Under the pieces are notes generated by a model. The model was not told the DNA's origin. It saw only the letters and a list, made by a program, of their open reading frames with translations, and made no database searches. From positions 1-57,929 of the forward strand of contig NZ_BCPR01000026.1 of the NCBI RefSeq assembly GCF_016586165.1: DNA of 57,929 nt. Direction: 5' to 3'. Below are positions 17,951 to 28,178 of this stretch, piece by piece; within the stretch, counting starts at the first letter, position 1; the number at the start of each line of letters is the position of its first letter. The translations under genes were made by a program, and so were the position numbers. Source of the DNA: Dyella sp. EPa41 (GTDB lineage Bacteria > Pseudomonadota > Gammaproteobacteria > Xanthomonadales > Rhodanobacteraceae).

Positions 17951-18910
17951 TCAAAGGCTCGCCGAGGCACCACCGGCGATGCGTAGTTCCTTCGGAAGGG
18001 CGAAGGTGATGGTTTCGGGCTCGCCATCAAGCTCGCGCACGGCGCCGGCGCCCCAGGACTGCAGGCGGGCGATCACGTCCTTGACCAGCTTTTCGGGAGC
18101 GGAGGCCCCGGCGGTCAGGCCGATGCGGGTGACGCCATCCAGCCAGCGCTGGTCGATGTGTTCCGCGCCGTCGATGAGATGGGCACGCACGCCCTGCTTT
18201 TCCGCCAGCTCGCGCAGGCGGTTGGAGTTGGAGCTGTTGACGGAGCCCACCACCAGCACCAGGTCCACGGCGCCCGCCAGGCGGCGCACGGCGTCCTGGC
18301 GGTTCTGGGTGGCGTAGCAGATGTCGTCCTTGCGCGGGCCGTCGATGTCCGGGAACTTCGCGCGCAACGCCTCGATGATCGCCTTGGTGTCGTCCACCGA
18401 AAGCGTGGTCTGGGTAACGTAGGAGAGTTCATGCGGAAACGTGGGGGTGAGTTCGGCCACGTCTTCGACCGACTCCACCAGCAGGATCTCGCCGCGATTG
18501 GCAGGATTCCACTGCCCCATCGTGCCTTCCACTTCCGGGTGTCCGGCGTGGCCGATCAGCACCACGCTGCGGCCGGTGCGTCCGAGGCGCGCCACCTCCA
18601 TGTGCACCTTCGTAACCAGCGGACAGGTGGCATCAAACACCTTGAGGCCACGCTGGTCGGCTTCCTCGCGCACCGCCTTGGAGACGCCGTGGGCGCTGAA
18701 GATCACGGTGGCGCCATCGGGCACTTCGTCCAGCTCCTCGACGAACACCGCGCCATCGGCACGCAGCTTGTCCACCACATAGCGGTTGTGGACCACCTCG
18801 TGCCGCACGTAGATCGGTGCGCCATAGGATTCGAGCGCGCGCTCGACAATGGCAATGGCGCGATCCACACCGGCGCAAAAGCCACGGGGATTGGCAAGCA
18901 GGATATCCAC
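17951..18910 (-). CDS. ispH: 4-hydroxy-3-methylbut-2-enyl diphosphate reductase
   Basis: IspH catalyses the last step of the non-mevalonate isoprenoid pathway, giving IPP and DMAPP with a 4Fe-4S cluster. The three cluster Cys are visible in GFCAGV (near 12), ATCPLV (near 96) and ICYATQ (near 196). The start is GTG at 18910, with GGAG 5 nt upstream, giving the family N-terminus [13 protein letters not shown] and 319 residues; an upstream in-frame GTG at 18916 lacks a ribosome binding site. It follows lspA, as in E. coli (there with fkpB between), and is the last gene of the murJ-ribF-ileS-lspA-ispH block. Confidence 0.96.
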   Translation of the reverse strand: MDILLANPRGFCAGVDRAIAIVERALESYGAPIYVRHEVVHNRYVVDKLRADGAVFVEELDEVPDGATVIFSAHGVSKAVREEADQRGLKVFDATCPLVTKVHMEVARLGRTGRSVVLIGHAGHPEVEGTMGQWNPANRGEILLVESVEDVAELTPTFPHELSYVTQTTLSVDDTKAIIEALRAKFPDIDGPRKDDICYATQNRQDAVRRLAGAVDLVLVVGSVNSSNSNRLRELAEKQGVRAHLIDGAEHIDQRWLDGVTRIGLTAGASAPEKLVKDVIARLQSWGAGAVRELDGEPETITFALPKELRIAGGASASL

Positions 18911-18988
18911 GAACACTCCGGGCCCGAGCGGGCCTAATGGCAGGCTTTCATTATCGCATGCCCCATGAAATCACACGTGAGGGCGCGT

Positions 18989-19480
18989 TCAGGCCTTGGA
19001 TTTGCCCGCAAACAGGCCGAAAACGACGAGCGCCACCGCACCCACGGTGATGCCGCAATCGGCCACGTTGAACACCGGGTAGCTCCACTCGCGGTAGTAC
19101 ACCTGGATGAAATCGGTCACCTGGGCCGCGTGGAGGCGATCCATGAGATTGCCCAGTGCGCCGCCCACGATCAGGGCCAGCGGCATCGCCGTTTTCCAGT
19201 CGCGCCGGGGCGTGCGATGCAGCCATGCCACCAGCACCGCGCTGATCACCACCGCCAGCAACACGAAGAACCAGCGTTGCCAGCCATCGCTGTTCGCCAG
19301 GAAGCTGAAGGCGGCGCCGGTATTGAAGGCCAGCGTCCAGTTGAGGAAACCGGGGATCACCGGGTGCGGCAGCCCGGCGGGTTGCAGGGCAGCCAACGCC
19401 CACCACTTGCTGAGCTGGTCGAGCACGATGACCACGGCGGAGAGCAGCAGCCAGGAAAGGGCGTTGGGCTTAGGTTTCAT
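18989..19480 (-). CDS. lspA: Lipoprotein signal peptidase (signal peptidase II)
   Basis: This 163-residue inner-membrane aspartyl protease removes signal peptides from prolipoproteins. Four hydrophobic segments are evident. The catalytic Asp motifs are GALGNLMDRL and FNVADCGIT. The ATG at 19480 gives a normal N-terminus; a GTG two codons upstream is possible. Its substrates include lipoproteins such as the BamC-like protein in this window. It lies after ileS with a repeat pair between. Confidence 0.95.
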   Translation of the reverse strand: MKPKPNALSWLLLSAVVIVLDQLSKWWALAALQPAGLPHPVIPGFLNWTLAFNTGAAFSFLANSDGWQRWFFVLLAVVISAVLVAWLHRTPRRDWKTAMPLALIVGGALGNLMDRLHAAQVTDFIQVYYREWSYPVFNVADCGITVGAVALVVFGLFAGKSKA

Positions 19481-19506
19481 GAGCACATCAATCTTGCGAG
19501 CTGTAC

Positions 19507-19642
19507 TCCCTCTCCCCTTTGGAGAGAGGGTTGGGGTGAGGGGCCAATCTTCCGGTGGGTTGTGGGTAGAGCGACGGCGTTCTTTTGAGACTCAATCGCG
19601 AGCACCCGCCCCTCACCTCAGTCCTCTCCCCGGGGGAGAGGA
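19507..19642. repeat. Inverted pair of REP-like elements (CTCTCCC hairpin with GTGAGGGG tail)
   Basis: Two units in opposite orientation (19507-19543 and 19609-19642) each contain a hairpin of CTCTCC-type arms followed by a conserved GGGGTGAGGGG or its complement. They lie between ileS and lspA and resemble BIME-type REP pairs mobilised by RAYT transposases. No RAYT gene is in the window. Confidence 0.75.
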
Positions 19643-19653
19643 AGAAAGCAACA

Positions 19654-22521
19654 TCAGAACCAGCGCCTATCCTCGCCCGGACCATCCACGTTGCTGATGC
19701 AGCGATCGCACAGCTCCGGATGGTTCGCATGCGTGCCCACGTCATCGCGGCGATGCCAGCAACGCACGCACTTGGCGGCATCGCTGACGGTCGCCGAGAC
19801 CCACACGTCCGCGCCTTCCAGCTCGGTCAGCACGGCGTCGGCCGGCTGGCCACCGGCGAGGTCCAGGCGCAGGTCGGAGGTGATGAAGAAGAAGCGCAGT
19901 TCCGACGCCGCGGGCTGGTAGCGCGCAACGATGGCCGGATCGGCATGGATCGCCAGCTTCGCTTCCAGCGAGGCGCCGATCTGCTCGCCCTTGCGCATGC
20001 CTTCGAGCACGCGAGAGGCGGTTTCGCGGATGGCCAGTAGGTCGGACCAGTACCGACGCTGCTCTGGCGAACCCTGCGTGGCGGCCAGGCCTTCGTACCA
20101 GGTTTCGAACAGCACGCTCTCGCTGCGTTCGCCCGGCAGGTATTGCCAGATTTCCTCGGCGGTGAAGCTCAGCACCGGCGCCAGCCAGCGCACCAGCGCC
20201 TCGGCGATGCGGTACATCGCGCTCTGCGCGCTGCGGCGACCGTGGCTTTCGGTCGGCATCGTGTAGAGGCGGTCCTTGGTGATGTCCAGGTACAGCGCGC
20301 CCAGCTCGTTGGTGCAGAAGTTCTGCACGCGCTGCACGATCTCGGGGAAGTCGTAGCGGTCGTACGCCGCCATCACCGCCTGCTGCGTGTCGTACGCCTG
20401 CTGCACGGCCCACTGGTCGAGCAGCAGGCTCTGCTCCACCGGCACCAGGTGCTTGGCGGGGTCGAAACCGTCGAGGTTGCCGAGCAGGAAGCGCGCGGTA
20501 TTGCGGATGCGGCGATAGGTATCGGAGACGCGCTTGAGGATCTCGTCCGACAGCGACATCTCGTTGCGGTAATCGGTCGAGCAGATCCACAGGCGCAGGA
20601 TGTCCGCGCCCAGGTTCTTCATGATGTCCTGCGGTTCGATGCCGTTGCCCAGCGACTTGGACATCTTGCGGCCCTGCGCATCCACGGTGAAGCCGTGGGT
20701 GAGCACGTCGTTGTACGGCGCCTTGGCGAACATGGCCGACGAGGTGAGCAGGGACGACTGGAACCAGCCACGATGCTGGTCCGAGCCTTCCAGGTACATC
20801 ACCTTGTAGCTGGACGCCTTGCCCTGCTGCAGTTCAGGACGCTGGCCGACGACAGCGAAGTGGCTGACGCCGGAGTCGAACCACACGTCGAGCACGTCCA
20901 GGACCTTTTCATAGTCCTTGGCCTGGTCGCCCAGCAGTTCGGCCGCATCCAGTGCGTACCACGCGTCGATGCCGCCCTGCTCCACGCGCTTGGCCACCTG
21001 CTCGAGCAGCGCGACGGAATCGGGATGCGGCTCCTGCGTGCCCTTGTGGATGAACAGCGCGATCGGCACGCCCCAGGTACGCTGGCGCGAGATGCACCAG
21101 TCGGGACGATCGCCGACCATGCCGGCGATGCGCTCCTCGCCCCAGCCCGGCACCCAGCGCACCTGCTTGATCGCGTCGAGCGCGGTCTGGCGCAGGCCTT
21201 CCTTCTCCATGCTGATGAACCACTGCGGCGTGGTGCGGAAGATCACCGGCGTCTTGTGGCGCCAGCAATGCGGGTAGCTGTGTTCGATCTTGGCGAAGGC
21301 CAGCAGCACGCCGCGACGGCGCAGCAGCTCGACGATCTCGTCGTTGGCCTTCCACAGGTGCTTGCCGGCGATCACCGTGCCGTCCAGCGCGGCCGGCGTG
21401 TCCGCGCGGTACGTGCCGCGCGCCTCGGTGTAGTTGAGCGTCTCGATGCCGTACTTGCGCGAGACGACGAAGTCTTCCACGCCATGGTCGGGCGAGGTGT
21501 GCACGGCGCCGGTACCGTCTTCGGCGGACACGTGGTCACCGATCAGCACGGGCACTTCGCGCGCATAGAACGGATGCTTGAGCAGCACGCCCTCCAGCAC
21601 CTGGCCGGCAACGTGGCCGAGCACCTTCGCATCGCCCTCGATGCCGTAGCGCTGCGCGACCTTTTCGACGAGGGCGCTGGCGACGACCAGCAGCACGCGC
21701 CGTCCGTCGCGCGGCAGCCCTTCGATCAATGCGTATTCGAGCTCGCCGCCCAGCGATACCGCCAGGCTTTCCGGCAGCGTCCACGGCGTGGTGGTCCAGA
21801 TCGGGATGGCGACGATGGCATCGCCTGCGTCCACGCCGAACTTCTGCGCAAGCGCCCGCGGATCGACGGCGTCATAGGCGACGTCCACCGCGGGCGAGGT
21901 CTTGTCGGCGTATTCGATCTCGGCTTCGGCCAGTGCCGAGCCACAATCGAAGCACCAGTACACCGGCTTGGCGCCGCGCACGACGTGGCCGTTGGCGACG
22001 ATCCTGGCCAGCGCGCGCACCATGTCGGCTTCGTACTTGAAGTCCATGGTGCGATAGGGATGTTCCCAGTCGCCCAGCACGCCCAGGCGCTTGAAGTCGG
22101 TGCGCTGCAGGTCGATCTGCTGTTGCGCGTACTCTCGGCACTTCTGGCGGAAGGCGGCGGCGTCGAGCTTGTCACCCACGCGGCCGAACTTCTTCTCCAC
22201 CGCCACTTCGATCGGCAGGCCGTGGCAATCCCAGCCCGGCACGTAGGGCGCGCGGTAGCCGGCCAGCAGGCGCGACTTCACCACCACGTCCTTGAGCACC
22301 TTGTTGACCGCATGGCCCAGGTGGATCGCGCCGTTCGCGTACGGCGGCCCGTCGTGCAGCACGAACACCTTGTCGCGGTTCGCCGCGCGCTCCTGGATCT
22401 GCACGTAGCGGTTCACCTGCTGCCAGTCGGCCAGCCACTTGGGCTCGCGCTTGGGCAGGTCGCCGCGCATCGGGAATTCCGTCTGCGGCAGGTTGATGGT
22501 GTTCTTGTAGTCCTGGGTCAT
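19654..22521 (-). CDS. ileS: Isoleucyl-tRNA synthetase
   Basis: This 955-residue class Ia synthetase charges tRNA-Ile. The HIGH signature appears as HLGH near residue 67 and KMSKS near residue 620; the C-terminal zinc-binding knuckle has CVRCW and LCDRC. Length is usual for bacterial IleS of the proteobacterial type. The ATG at 22521 has AGG upstream. It lies between ribF and lspA, the conserved proteobacterial order. Confidence 0.97.
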   Translation of the reverse strand: MTQDYKNTINLPQTEFPMRGDLPKREPKWLADWQQVNRYVQIQERAANRDKVFVLHDGPPYANGAIHLGHAVNKVLKDVVVKSRLLAGYRAPYVPGWDCHGLPIEVAVEKKFGRVGDKLDAAAFRQKCREYAQQQIDLQRTDFKRLGVLGDWEHPYRTMDFKYEADMVRALARIVANGHVVRGAKPVYWCFDCGSALAEAEIEYADKTSPAVDVAYDAVDPRALAQKFGVDAGDAIVAIPIWTTTPWTLPESLAVSLGGELEYALIEGLPRDGRRVLLVVASALVEKVAQRYGIEGDAKVLGHVAGQVLEGVLLKHPFYAREVPVLIGDHVSAEDGTGAVHTSPDHGVEDFVVSRKYGIETLNYTEARGTYRADTPAALDGTVIAGKHLWKANDEIVELLRRRGVLLAFAKIEHSYPHCWRHKTPVIFRTTPQWFISMEKEGLRQTALDAIKQVRWVPGWGEERIAGMVGDRPDWCISRQRTWGVPIALFIHKGTQEPHPDSVALLEQVAKRVEQGGIDAWYALDAAELLGDQAKDYEKVLDVLDVWFDSGVSHFAVVGQRPELQQGKASSYKVMYLEGSDQHRGWFQSSLLTSSAMFAKAPYNDVLTHGFTVDAQGRKMSKSLGNGIEPQDIMKNLGADILRLWICSTDYRNEMSLSDEILKRVSDTYRRIRNTARFLLGNLDGFDPAKHLVPVEQSLLLDQWAVQQAYDTQQAVMAAYDRYDFPEIVQRVQNFCTNELGALYLDITKDRLYTMPTESHGRRSAQSAMYRIAEALVRWLAPVLSFTAEEIWQYLPGERSESVLFETWYEGLAATQGSPEQRRYWSDLLAIRETASRVLEGMRKGEQIGASLEAKLAIHADPAIVARYQPAASELRFFFITSDLRLDLAGGQPADAVLTELEGADVWVSATVSDAAKCVRCWHRRDDVGTHANHPELCDRCISNVDGPGEDRRWF

Positions 22522-22629
22522 TGCCTGGGGATGCTCTGATCGGGGTCTGGCGCGGTCCTGCGGGCGCCGTCGTTGCCTGGCGCCGCCATGGACACGGCGG
22601 AAACGCTAACGTTACCGGATTTGGGGCCG

Positions 22630-23583
22630 TTACGCTTCGCTGAGGCGCGGATTCATGCCAAGCAGCTCGCGCGCCTGGCGGGCATCTTTGGCCATCTGGA
22701 CGGTCAAATCGTCCAGGTTGTCGAACTTCTGCTCGTCGCGCAGCTTGGCGACGAATTCCACCGCCATGCGCTGGCCGTAAAGGTCGCCTTCGAAATCGAA
22801 CAGATGGACTTCCAGCAGCGGCTCGGGCACTTCATTGACCGTGGGCCGCACACCGAGGCTGGCCACGCCCGGCCAGCTGCACTCGCTCTCGCCCAGGCCC
22901 ACCCGCACCGCGAAAATGCCGTGGACGGGGCTGGAACGGTCCCGCAGGTGGATGTTGGCGGTGGGATAGCCCAGCTGGCGTCCCAGCTGCTTGCCGTACT
23001 CCACCTTGCCCTCCATCACGAACGGACGACCGAGCAGCGGCGTGGCTCCGGCAAACTCGCCCGCGGCCAGCAGCATGCGTACGCGGGTGGCCGATACGCG
23101 GGCACCCTCCAGCAGCACCGCAGGCATGGTGCGGGCGCTGAAACCCAGTTGCCGGCCCATGGTCTCCAGCAATGCCACATCGCCACCGCGCTTGTGCCCG
23201 AAGCGGAAGTCGCCACCGACCCATACCTCGCGTGCCGCGAGGCGGTCGACCAGCACGCGCTGCACGAAATCCTCGGCGGACATGGCGGTCAGCGCGCCGT
23301 TGAAGCGCAACAGCAGCACCTGCTCCATGCCGGCCGCCGCGAAGCCGCGGAGTTTCTCGCGCACGCTGGAAAGACGCGCCACCGGCTCAGGGGAGAAAAA
23401 CGCCCTTGGCAGTGGCTCGAAGCTCACCACCACCGGCGTCAGGCCGAGCGCGCCCGCGCGCTCGCGGACTTCGGCGAGCAAGGCCTGGTGGCCACGATGC
23501 AGCCCATCGAACGCACCCACGGCCACCACGCTGCCGCCGGGCGCCAGGCATGGGCCGGCGACATCCCTGGAAAGTCTCATCAT
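22630..23583 (-). CDS. ribF: Bifunctional riboflavin kinase/FAD synthetase
   Basis: RibF phosphorylates riboflavin to FMN and adenylates FMN to FAD. The N-terminal nucleotidyltransferase has AVGAFDGLHRGHQ (about 20-32) and the C-terminal kinase has GYPTAN (about 206). The ATG at 23583 gives 317 residues and matches family length; a minus-strand TATACT ends 6 bp before this ATG, so the mRNA may be leaderless. There is no Shine-Dalgarno sequence, which fits. It precedes ileS as in E. coli. Confidence 0.95.
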   Translation of the reverse strand: MMRLSRDVAGPCLAPGGSVVAVGAFDGLHRGHQALLAEVRERAGALGLTPVVVSFEPLPRAFFSPEPVARLSSVREKLRGFAAAGMEQVLLLRFNGALTAMSAEDFVQRVLVDRLAAREVWVGGDFRFGHKRGGDVALLETMGRQLGFSARTMPAVLLEGARVSATRVRMLLAAGEFAGATPLLGRPFVMEGKVEYGKQLGRQLGYPTANIHLRDRSSPVHGIFAVRVGLGESECSWPGVASLGVRPTVNEVPEPLLEVHLFDFEGDLYGQRMAVEFVAKLRDEQKFDNLDDLTVQMAKDARQARELLGMNPRLSEA

Positions 23584-23589
23584 CCGGCG

Positions 23590-23595
23590 AGTATA
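23590..23595 (-). promoter_or_regulatory. -10 box giving a probably leaderless ribF mRNA
   Basis: TATACT on the minus strand ends six bases before the ATG at 23583, so the transcription start would fall at the start codon. No good -35 hexamer is seen. Confidence 0.45.
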
Positions 23596-23630
23596 GCGGG
23601 TGACAGCCACCATCCCGCCTTCCGCCTTCT

Positions 23631-23717
23631 TGCAGGAGGGCGCCCAGGGCGCGATCGCCGCAGGACGTTCCTAGCGCTTCGGCCACGCGGTGATCGCGCA
23701 CTGGGTGCGCTCCTGCA
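23631..23717. repeat. Palindromic REP-like element (GCAGGAGxGCGCCC family), copy 1
   Basis: Imperfect arms of about 27 bp (23631-23657 and 23691-23717) related to GTAGGAGCGCACCCAGTGCG flank a roughly 33-bp loop between murJ and ribF. The same family recurs at 34980-35064 and 39819-39898. Confidence 0.75.
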
Positions 23718-23735
23718 GGAGGACGGCAGGACGCC

Positions 23736-25343
23736 TCAGGCGCCCCGCAGCTCACGCATGCGGAAGCCGGCGGCGAAGAGCGTCACCACATAAGCGCCAC
23801 CGCCCGCCATTACCAGCACGGCCAGGCGCCATACGCGGGTCCACTTGTCGACGCTTGTCCAGTCCGGCCAGATCCACATGCCCACCAGCAGTACCGCAAT
23901 CATGACCGTACAGGCCAGCACCAGGCGCAGCATGTGGCGAGTCCAACCCGGCTGGCGCTGATACACGCCCGCCTGCTTCAACCAGCGCCATAGCAGACCC
24001 AGGTTGATGTAGCTGGCCAGCGCACTGGCCATGCCCAGCGCCATGTGCAGGCCCGGCACGGCGGCGATGCCGTCCATCCAGGGCAGCTGGCGCTGTTCCG
24101 GCGTGGCCCACAGCATGAACAGCATCGCCACGAACACCACGTTGAGCGCCATGTTCGCCACCAGCGAGGCCACGCCCGCGCGCACCGGCGTGCGGGTGTC
24201 CTGGCGTGCGTAGAACGCCGGCAGGGCCACCTTCACCAGCGCGAAGGCCGGCAGGCCGAAGCTCAGCGCCGTGATGGACAGCGTCGCCATGCGGGTATCG
24301 AACGGGGTGAACTGGCCATGCTGGAACAAGGTCGCCACCAGCGGCCGCGCCAGCAGCATCAGCGCGAACATCGCCGGCACCGCGATCAGCAGCGTGGTGC
24401 GCAAGCCCCAGTCCAGCGCCTTGGAAAAGCCTTCCTTGTCGGTGGTGACGTGGTGACGCGACAGCGACGGCAGGATCACCGTGCCCAGCGCCACGCCAAA
24501 CAGGCCCAGCGGCAGCTCGAGGAAGCGGTCGGCCTGCGACAGCCAGCTCTGCGAGCCGGTCATCAGGTAGGCGGCGATCACGGTGTCGAGCAGCAGGTTG
24601 ACCTGGGCCACCGAGGACCCGAACAGGGTCGGCACCATCAGCCTGAGGATGCGGCGCACATCCGGGTGGCTCCAGCCCCAGCGCGGCAGGGCGAGCAGGT
24701 CCAGGCCCCTCAGCGACGGCAGCTGGAACAGCAGCTGCAGGATGCCCGCCGCCAAAATGGCCCAGCCCATCGCCATGATCGGCGGATTCAGATAGCGCGA
24801 CAGCCACAACGCGCCGCTGATCATGCAAAGGTTGAGGATGACCGGCGTCAGCGCCGGCAGCGCGAAGCGGTGGAAGCTGTTGAGCGCGCCGCCACACAGC
24901 GCGGTCAGCGACACGAACAGCAGGAACGGAAAGGTCAGGCGCAGCAGCTGGGTGGTCAGCGCGAACTTCTCGGGCGTATCCGCCGCCCCCTGCGAGAACA
25001 AGGACGCCACCTGCGGCGCGAAGATCACGCCCACCGCCGTGATGACCAGCAGCACCCCGCCCAGCGTGCCCGAAACGCGCGACATCAGTTGCTTCAGGTC
25101 CTCGTGGCTTCGCTTCTCCTTCACCTCGGTGAAGACCGGCACGAAGGCGGTGGAGAACGAGCCCTCCGCGAACAGGCGGCGCATGAAGTTGGGGATGCGG
25201 AAGGCCACCCAGAACGCGTCCGTCGCCGCGTTGGCACCGAACGTCGCGTTGATGGACATGTCCCGGACCAGACCGAGCACGCGCGAAATCATGGTCATGC
25301 TGCTGAAGGACAGCAGCCCGCGGAACATGCTGGGAGACTTCAT
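23736..25343 (-). CDS. murJ: Lipid II flippase MurJ
   Basis: This 535-residue MOP-superfamily integral membrane protein flips lipid II across the inner membrane for peptidoglycan synthesis. About 14 hydrophobic segments are visible. The family N-terminus SSMTMISRVLGLVRD is intact, followed by FWVAFRIPNFMRRLFAEGSFS. The ATG at 25343 lacks a clear ribosome binding site. It heads the murJ-ribF-ileS-lspA-ispH block and is divergent from rpsT. Confidence 0.96.
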   Translation of the reverse strand: MKSPSMFRGLLSFSSMTMISRVLGLVRDMSINATFGANAATDAFWVAFRIPNFMRRLFAEGSFSTAFVPVFTEVKEKRSHEDLKQLMSRVSGTLGGVLLVITAVGVIFAPQVASLFSQGAADTPEKFALTTQLLRLTFPFLLFVSLTALCGGALNSFHRFALPALTPVILNLCMISGALWLSRYLNPPIMAMGWAILAAGILQLLFQLPSLRGLDLLALPRWGWSHPDVRRILRLMVPTLFGSSVAQVNLLLDTVIAAYLMTGSQSWLSQADRFLELPLGLFGVALGTVILPSLSRHHVTTDKEGFSKALDWGLRTTLLIAVPAMFALMLLARPLVATLFQHGQFTPFDTRMATLSITALSFGLPAFALVKVALPAFYARQDTRTPVRAGVASLVANMALNVVFVAMLFMLWATPEQRQLPWMDGIAAVPGLHMALGMASALASYINLGLLWRWLKQAGVYQRQPGWTRHMLRLVLACTVMIAVLLVGMWIWPDWTSVDKWTRVWRLAVLVMAGGGAYVVTLFAAGFRMRELRGA

Positions 25344-25526
25344 GCGTGGAAACAGTGCCTTTGCTGGTGAGACGGCGCAGGCGCGGATCGCCCCGCCCTG
25401 GCCGAAAGGCGCGTAGTGTGACAGCCGCGAAGAGCAAGTTCACGGCCTGGGCATGGCATAATCGGGGCTGGTTCATCCGAGCCATCGCCACCGCAGCGGC
25501 GTCTGGCGCCCATGGGCGCCTTGACA

Positions 25527-25541
25527 AACAGCTAAGCTGTT
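25527..25541. promoter_or_regulatory. Perfect 7-1-7 palindrome at the rpsT -35 box
   Basis: AACAGCT, A, AGCTGTT is a perfect inverted repeat whose last bases overlap the -35 TTGACG of rpsT. A second TTGACA begins at 25521. It could be an operator. Confidence 0.35.
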
Positions 25542-25568
25542 GACGCAACGGCGCATTGACCGCATAAT
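25540..25568 (+). promoter_or_regulatory. Sigma-70 promoter of rpsT
   Basis: TTGACG (25540-25545) and CATAAT (25563-25568) are separated by 17 bp. The expected start near 25575 leaves a leader of about 37 nt. Confidence 0.75.
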
Positions 25569-25611
25569 TGTCGTCTTTTTCCAACCCAGTCATTCATTCC
25601 GGAGTTCTACC

Positions 25612-25875
25612 TTGGCCAACATCAAGTCCGCGAAGAAGCGCGCGCGCCAGTCCGAGCAGCGCCGCCTGCGCAACGTCAGCGCCCGCTCCATGGTGCGCAC
25701 CGCCCTCAAGAAGGTCGTCAAGGCCATCGAGAACAAGGACAAGGCTGCTGCCGTCGAGGCGTTCGCCGCCGCCCAGCCGGTCATGGATCGCTACGCCTCC
25801 CGCGGCCTGATCCACAAGAACAAGGCTGCTCGCCACAAGAGCCGCCTCAACGCGAAGATCCGCGAGCTGGCGTAA
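25612..25875 (+). CDS. rpsT: 30S ribosomal protein S20
   Basis: S20 binds 16S rRNA early in 30S assembly. The 87-residue protein begins [15 protein letters not shown] after a TTG start at 25612, with GGAG 8 nt upstream. A non-ATG start is also known for E. coli rpsT, where it is linked to autogenous translational control. The protein is Lys/Arg-rich and helical as expected. It has its own promoter and is followed by two tandem terminators. Confidence 0.97.
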   Translation: MANIKSAKKRARQSEQRRLRNVSARSMVRTALKKVVKAIENKDKAAAVEAFAAAQPVMDRYASRGLIHKNKAARHKSRLNAKIRELA

Positions 25876-25910
25876 GCCGGCTCCGCGTATTGCATCTCGG
25901 GTTGGTAGGG

Positions 25911-25935
25911 AAGCCGGCGCAAGCCGGCTTTTCTG
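25911..25935 (+). terminator. rpsT terminator, first
   Basis: An 8-bp perfect stem AAGCCGGC/GCCGGCTT with a GCAA tetraloop is followed by TTCTG. Confidence 0.8.
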
Positions 25936-25948
25936 TGCCTGAACGAAA

Positions 25949-25977
25949 CACCGGCCGGCGCAAGCCGGTTTTTTTTG
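25949..25977 (+). terminator. rpsT terminator, second
   Basis: CCGGC, GCAA, GCCGG repeats the core of the first hairpin and is followed by eight or more T. It backs up the first terminator. Confidence 0.8.
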
Positions 25978-26015
25978 TTTGGGGACAGCCTGACGGGGAG
26001 CGCCCCGCCCCTTCC

Positions 26016-26149
26016 CCGTCATTCCGGCGCAGGCCGGAATCCAGGCTCCGTGAGCACGGTTTTCGCGACGCGATGAAAGGACTGCCGGCAGGCGGGGGCG
26101 ACAACCCGCCTCTTCCGTTACTGGATTCCGGCCTGCGCCGGAATGACGG
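26016..26149. repeat. Inverted pair of GTCATTCCGGC repeats
   Basis: Two near-perfect inverse copies (26016-26044 and 26121-26149), each a GGCGCAGGCC-type hairpin flanked by CCGTC and CCAG, lie between rpsT and obgE. A related unit with compensatory changes is at 57836-57865. Confidence 0.75.
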
Positions 26150-26156
26150 CGAAAAA

Positions 26157-26180
26157 AAAAGCGGCCGCTGGGCCGCTTTT
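26157..26180 (-). terminator. obgE terminator
   Basis: On the minus strand AAAAGCGGCC, CAGC, GGCCGCTTTT is followed by a run of T. It ends the rplU-rpmA-obgE region. Confidence 0.88.
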
Positions 26181-26206
26181 CCGTCAACCTCGTTGAGCCT
26201 TCCGGC

Positions 26207-27397
<1,191 letters not shown>

Positions 27398-27406
27398 ACA
27401 AAACAA

Positions 27407-27430
27407 AGGCCCCGCCGAGGCGGGGCCTTC
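27407..27430 (-). terminator. rpmA terminator
   Basis: An 11-bp stem AAGGCCCCGCC/GGCGGGGCCTT is followed on the minus strand by TTTGTTTTG, ending the rplU-rpmA transcript. Confidence 0.88.
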
Positions 27431-27449
27431 GCTGCAACATCGAAGGGGA

Positions 27450-27707
27450 TTAAGCCTTGACGACGCTGACGAACTTGCGACCTTCGGCGCCGCGAGCCTT
27501 GAATTCGACGGTGCCGTCGACCAGGGCGAACAGCGTGTGGTCACGACCCAGGCCCACGCCGGTACCGGCATGGAACTTGGTGCCGCGCTGACGCACGATG
27601 ATGTTGCCGGCTTCGATGGCCTGGCCACCGTAAACCTTCACGCCGAGGTACTTCGGGTTCGAATCGCGACCGTTGCGGCTGGAACCTACGCCTTTTTTAT
27701 GTGCCAT
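27450..27707 (-). CDS. rpmA: 50S ribosomal protein L27
   Basis: L27 lies near the peptidyl transferase centre, with its N-terminus reaching the tRNA ends. The 85-residue protein begins [15 protein letters not shown] and contains the conserved RQRGTKFH and HTLFAL. There is no N-terminal cleavable extension of the Firmicutes type. It follows rplU by 19 bp. Confidence 0.98.
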   Translation of the reverse strand: MAHKKGVGSSRNGRDSNPKYLGVKVYGGQAIEAGNIIVRQRGTKFHAGTGVGLGRDHTLFALVDGTVEFKARGAEGRKFVSVVKA

Positions 27708-27726
27708 GACTCAATGCTCCAGTTGC

Positions 27727-28041
27727 TTAGGCGTTGATGCCCGTGATCTCGACTTCGGTGAAATGCTGACGATGTCCCTGCTGCTTCTTGTGGTGCTTGC
27801 GGCGGCGGAACTTGATGATGCGGACCTTGTCGGCACGGCCGTGCTTGCGCACGGTGGCGCTGACGGTGGCACCGGCCACGGTGGGTGCACCGACGGTGAT
27901 CGACTCACCGGCACCGACCAGCAGGACCTGGTCGAAGGTGAAGGCGGCGCCTTCGTCGGCGTTCAGCAGCTCCACGCGCAGGACGTCGCCCTGCTGAACG
28001 CGGTACTGCTTGCCGCCGGTCTTGATGACTGCGTAACTCAT
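27727..28041 (-). CDS. rplU: 50S ribosomal protein L21
   Basis: This 104-residue protein binds 23S rRNA. It starts [15 protein letters not shown] at ATG 28041 with AAGGGA 8 nt upstream, and ends with the [12 protein letters not shown] basic region typical of the family. It is the first gene of rplU-rpmA, with a strong promoter upstream. Confidence 0.98.
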   Translation of the reverse strand: MSYAVIKTGGKQYRVQQGDVLRVELLNADEGAAFTFDQVLLVGAGESITVGAPTVAGATVSATVRKHGRADKVRIIKFRRRKHHKKQQGHRQHFTEVEITGINA

Positions 28042-28108
28042 GGGAATATCCCTTCTGTCGTTATTCTCTTGGGTTCGCCACGCCGAAACCGGCACTGGCG
28101 AACTCGGG

Positions 28109-28138
28109 AGTATAGCGGGCCTTCAGGACGCTGGTCAA
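28109..28138 (-). promoter_or_regulatory. Sigma-70 promoter of rplU-rpmA
   Basis: TTGACC (28138-28133) and TATACT (28114-28109) are separated by 18 bp. The leader to rplU would be about 60 nt. Confidence 0.75.
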
Positions 28139-28148
28139 TTACTGACCA
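28132..28148. promoter_or_regulatory. Palindrome overlapping the rplU -35 box
   Basis: TGGTCA, five bases, TGACCA is a perfect 6-bp inverted repeat covering the -35 TTGACC. It could be an operator or the remnant of a hairpin after the DUF2059 gene; there is no T run. Confidence 0.35.
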
Positions 28149-28178
28149 ACTGCCCATGCAAGCCTTTCCAGCCCACGG

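Noticed and set aside
20143-22539. A 798-codon plus-strand ORF antisense to ileS
   Set aside because: Shadow frame, His/Arg/Val-rich, no start site or family.
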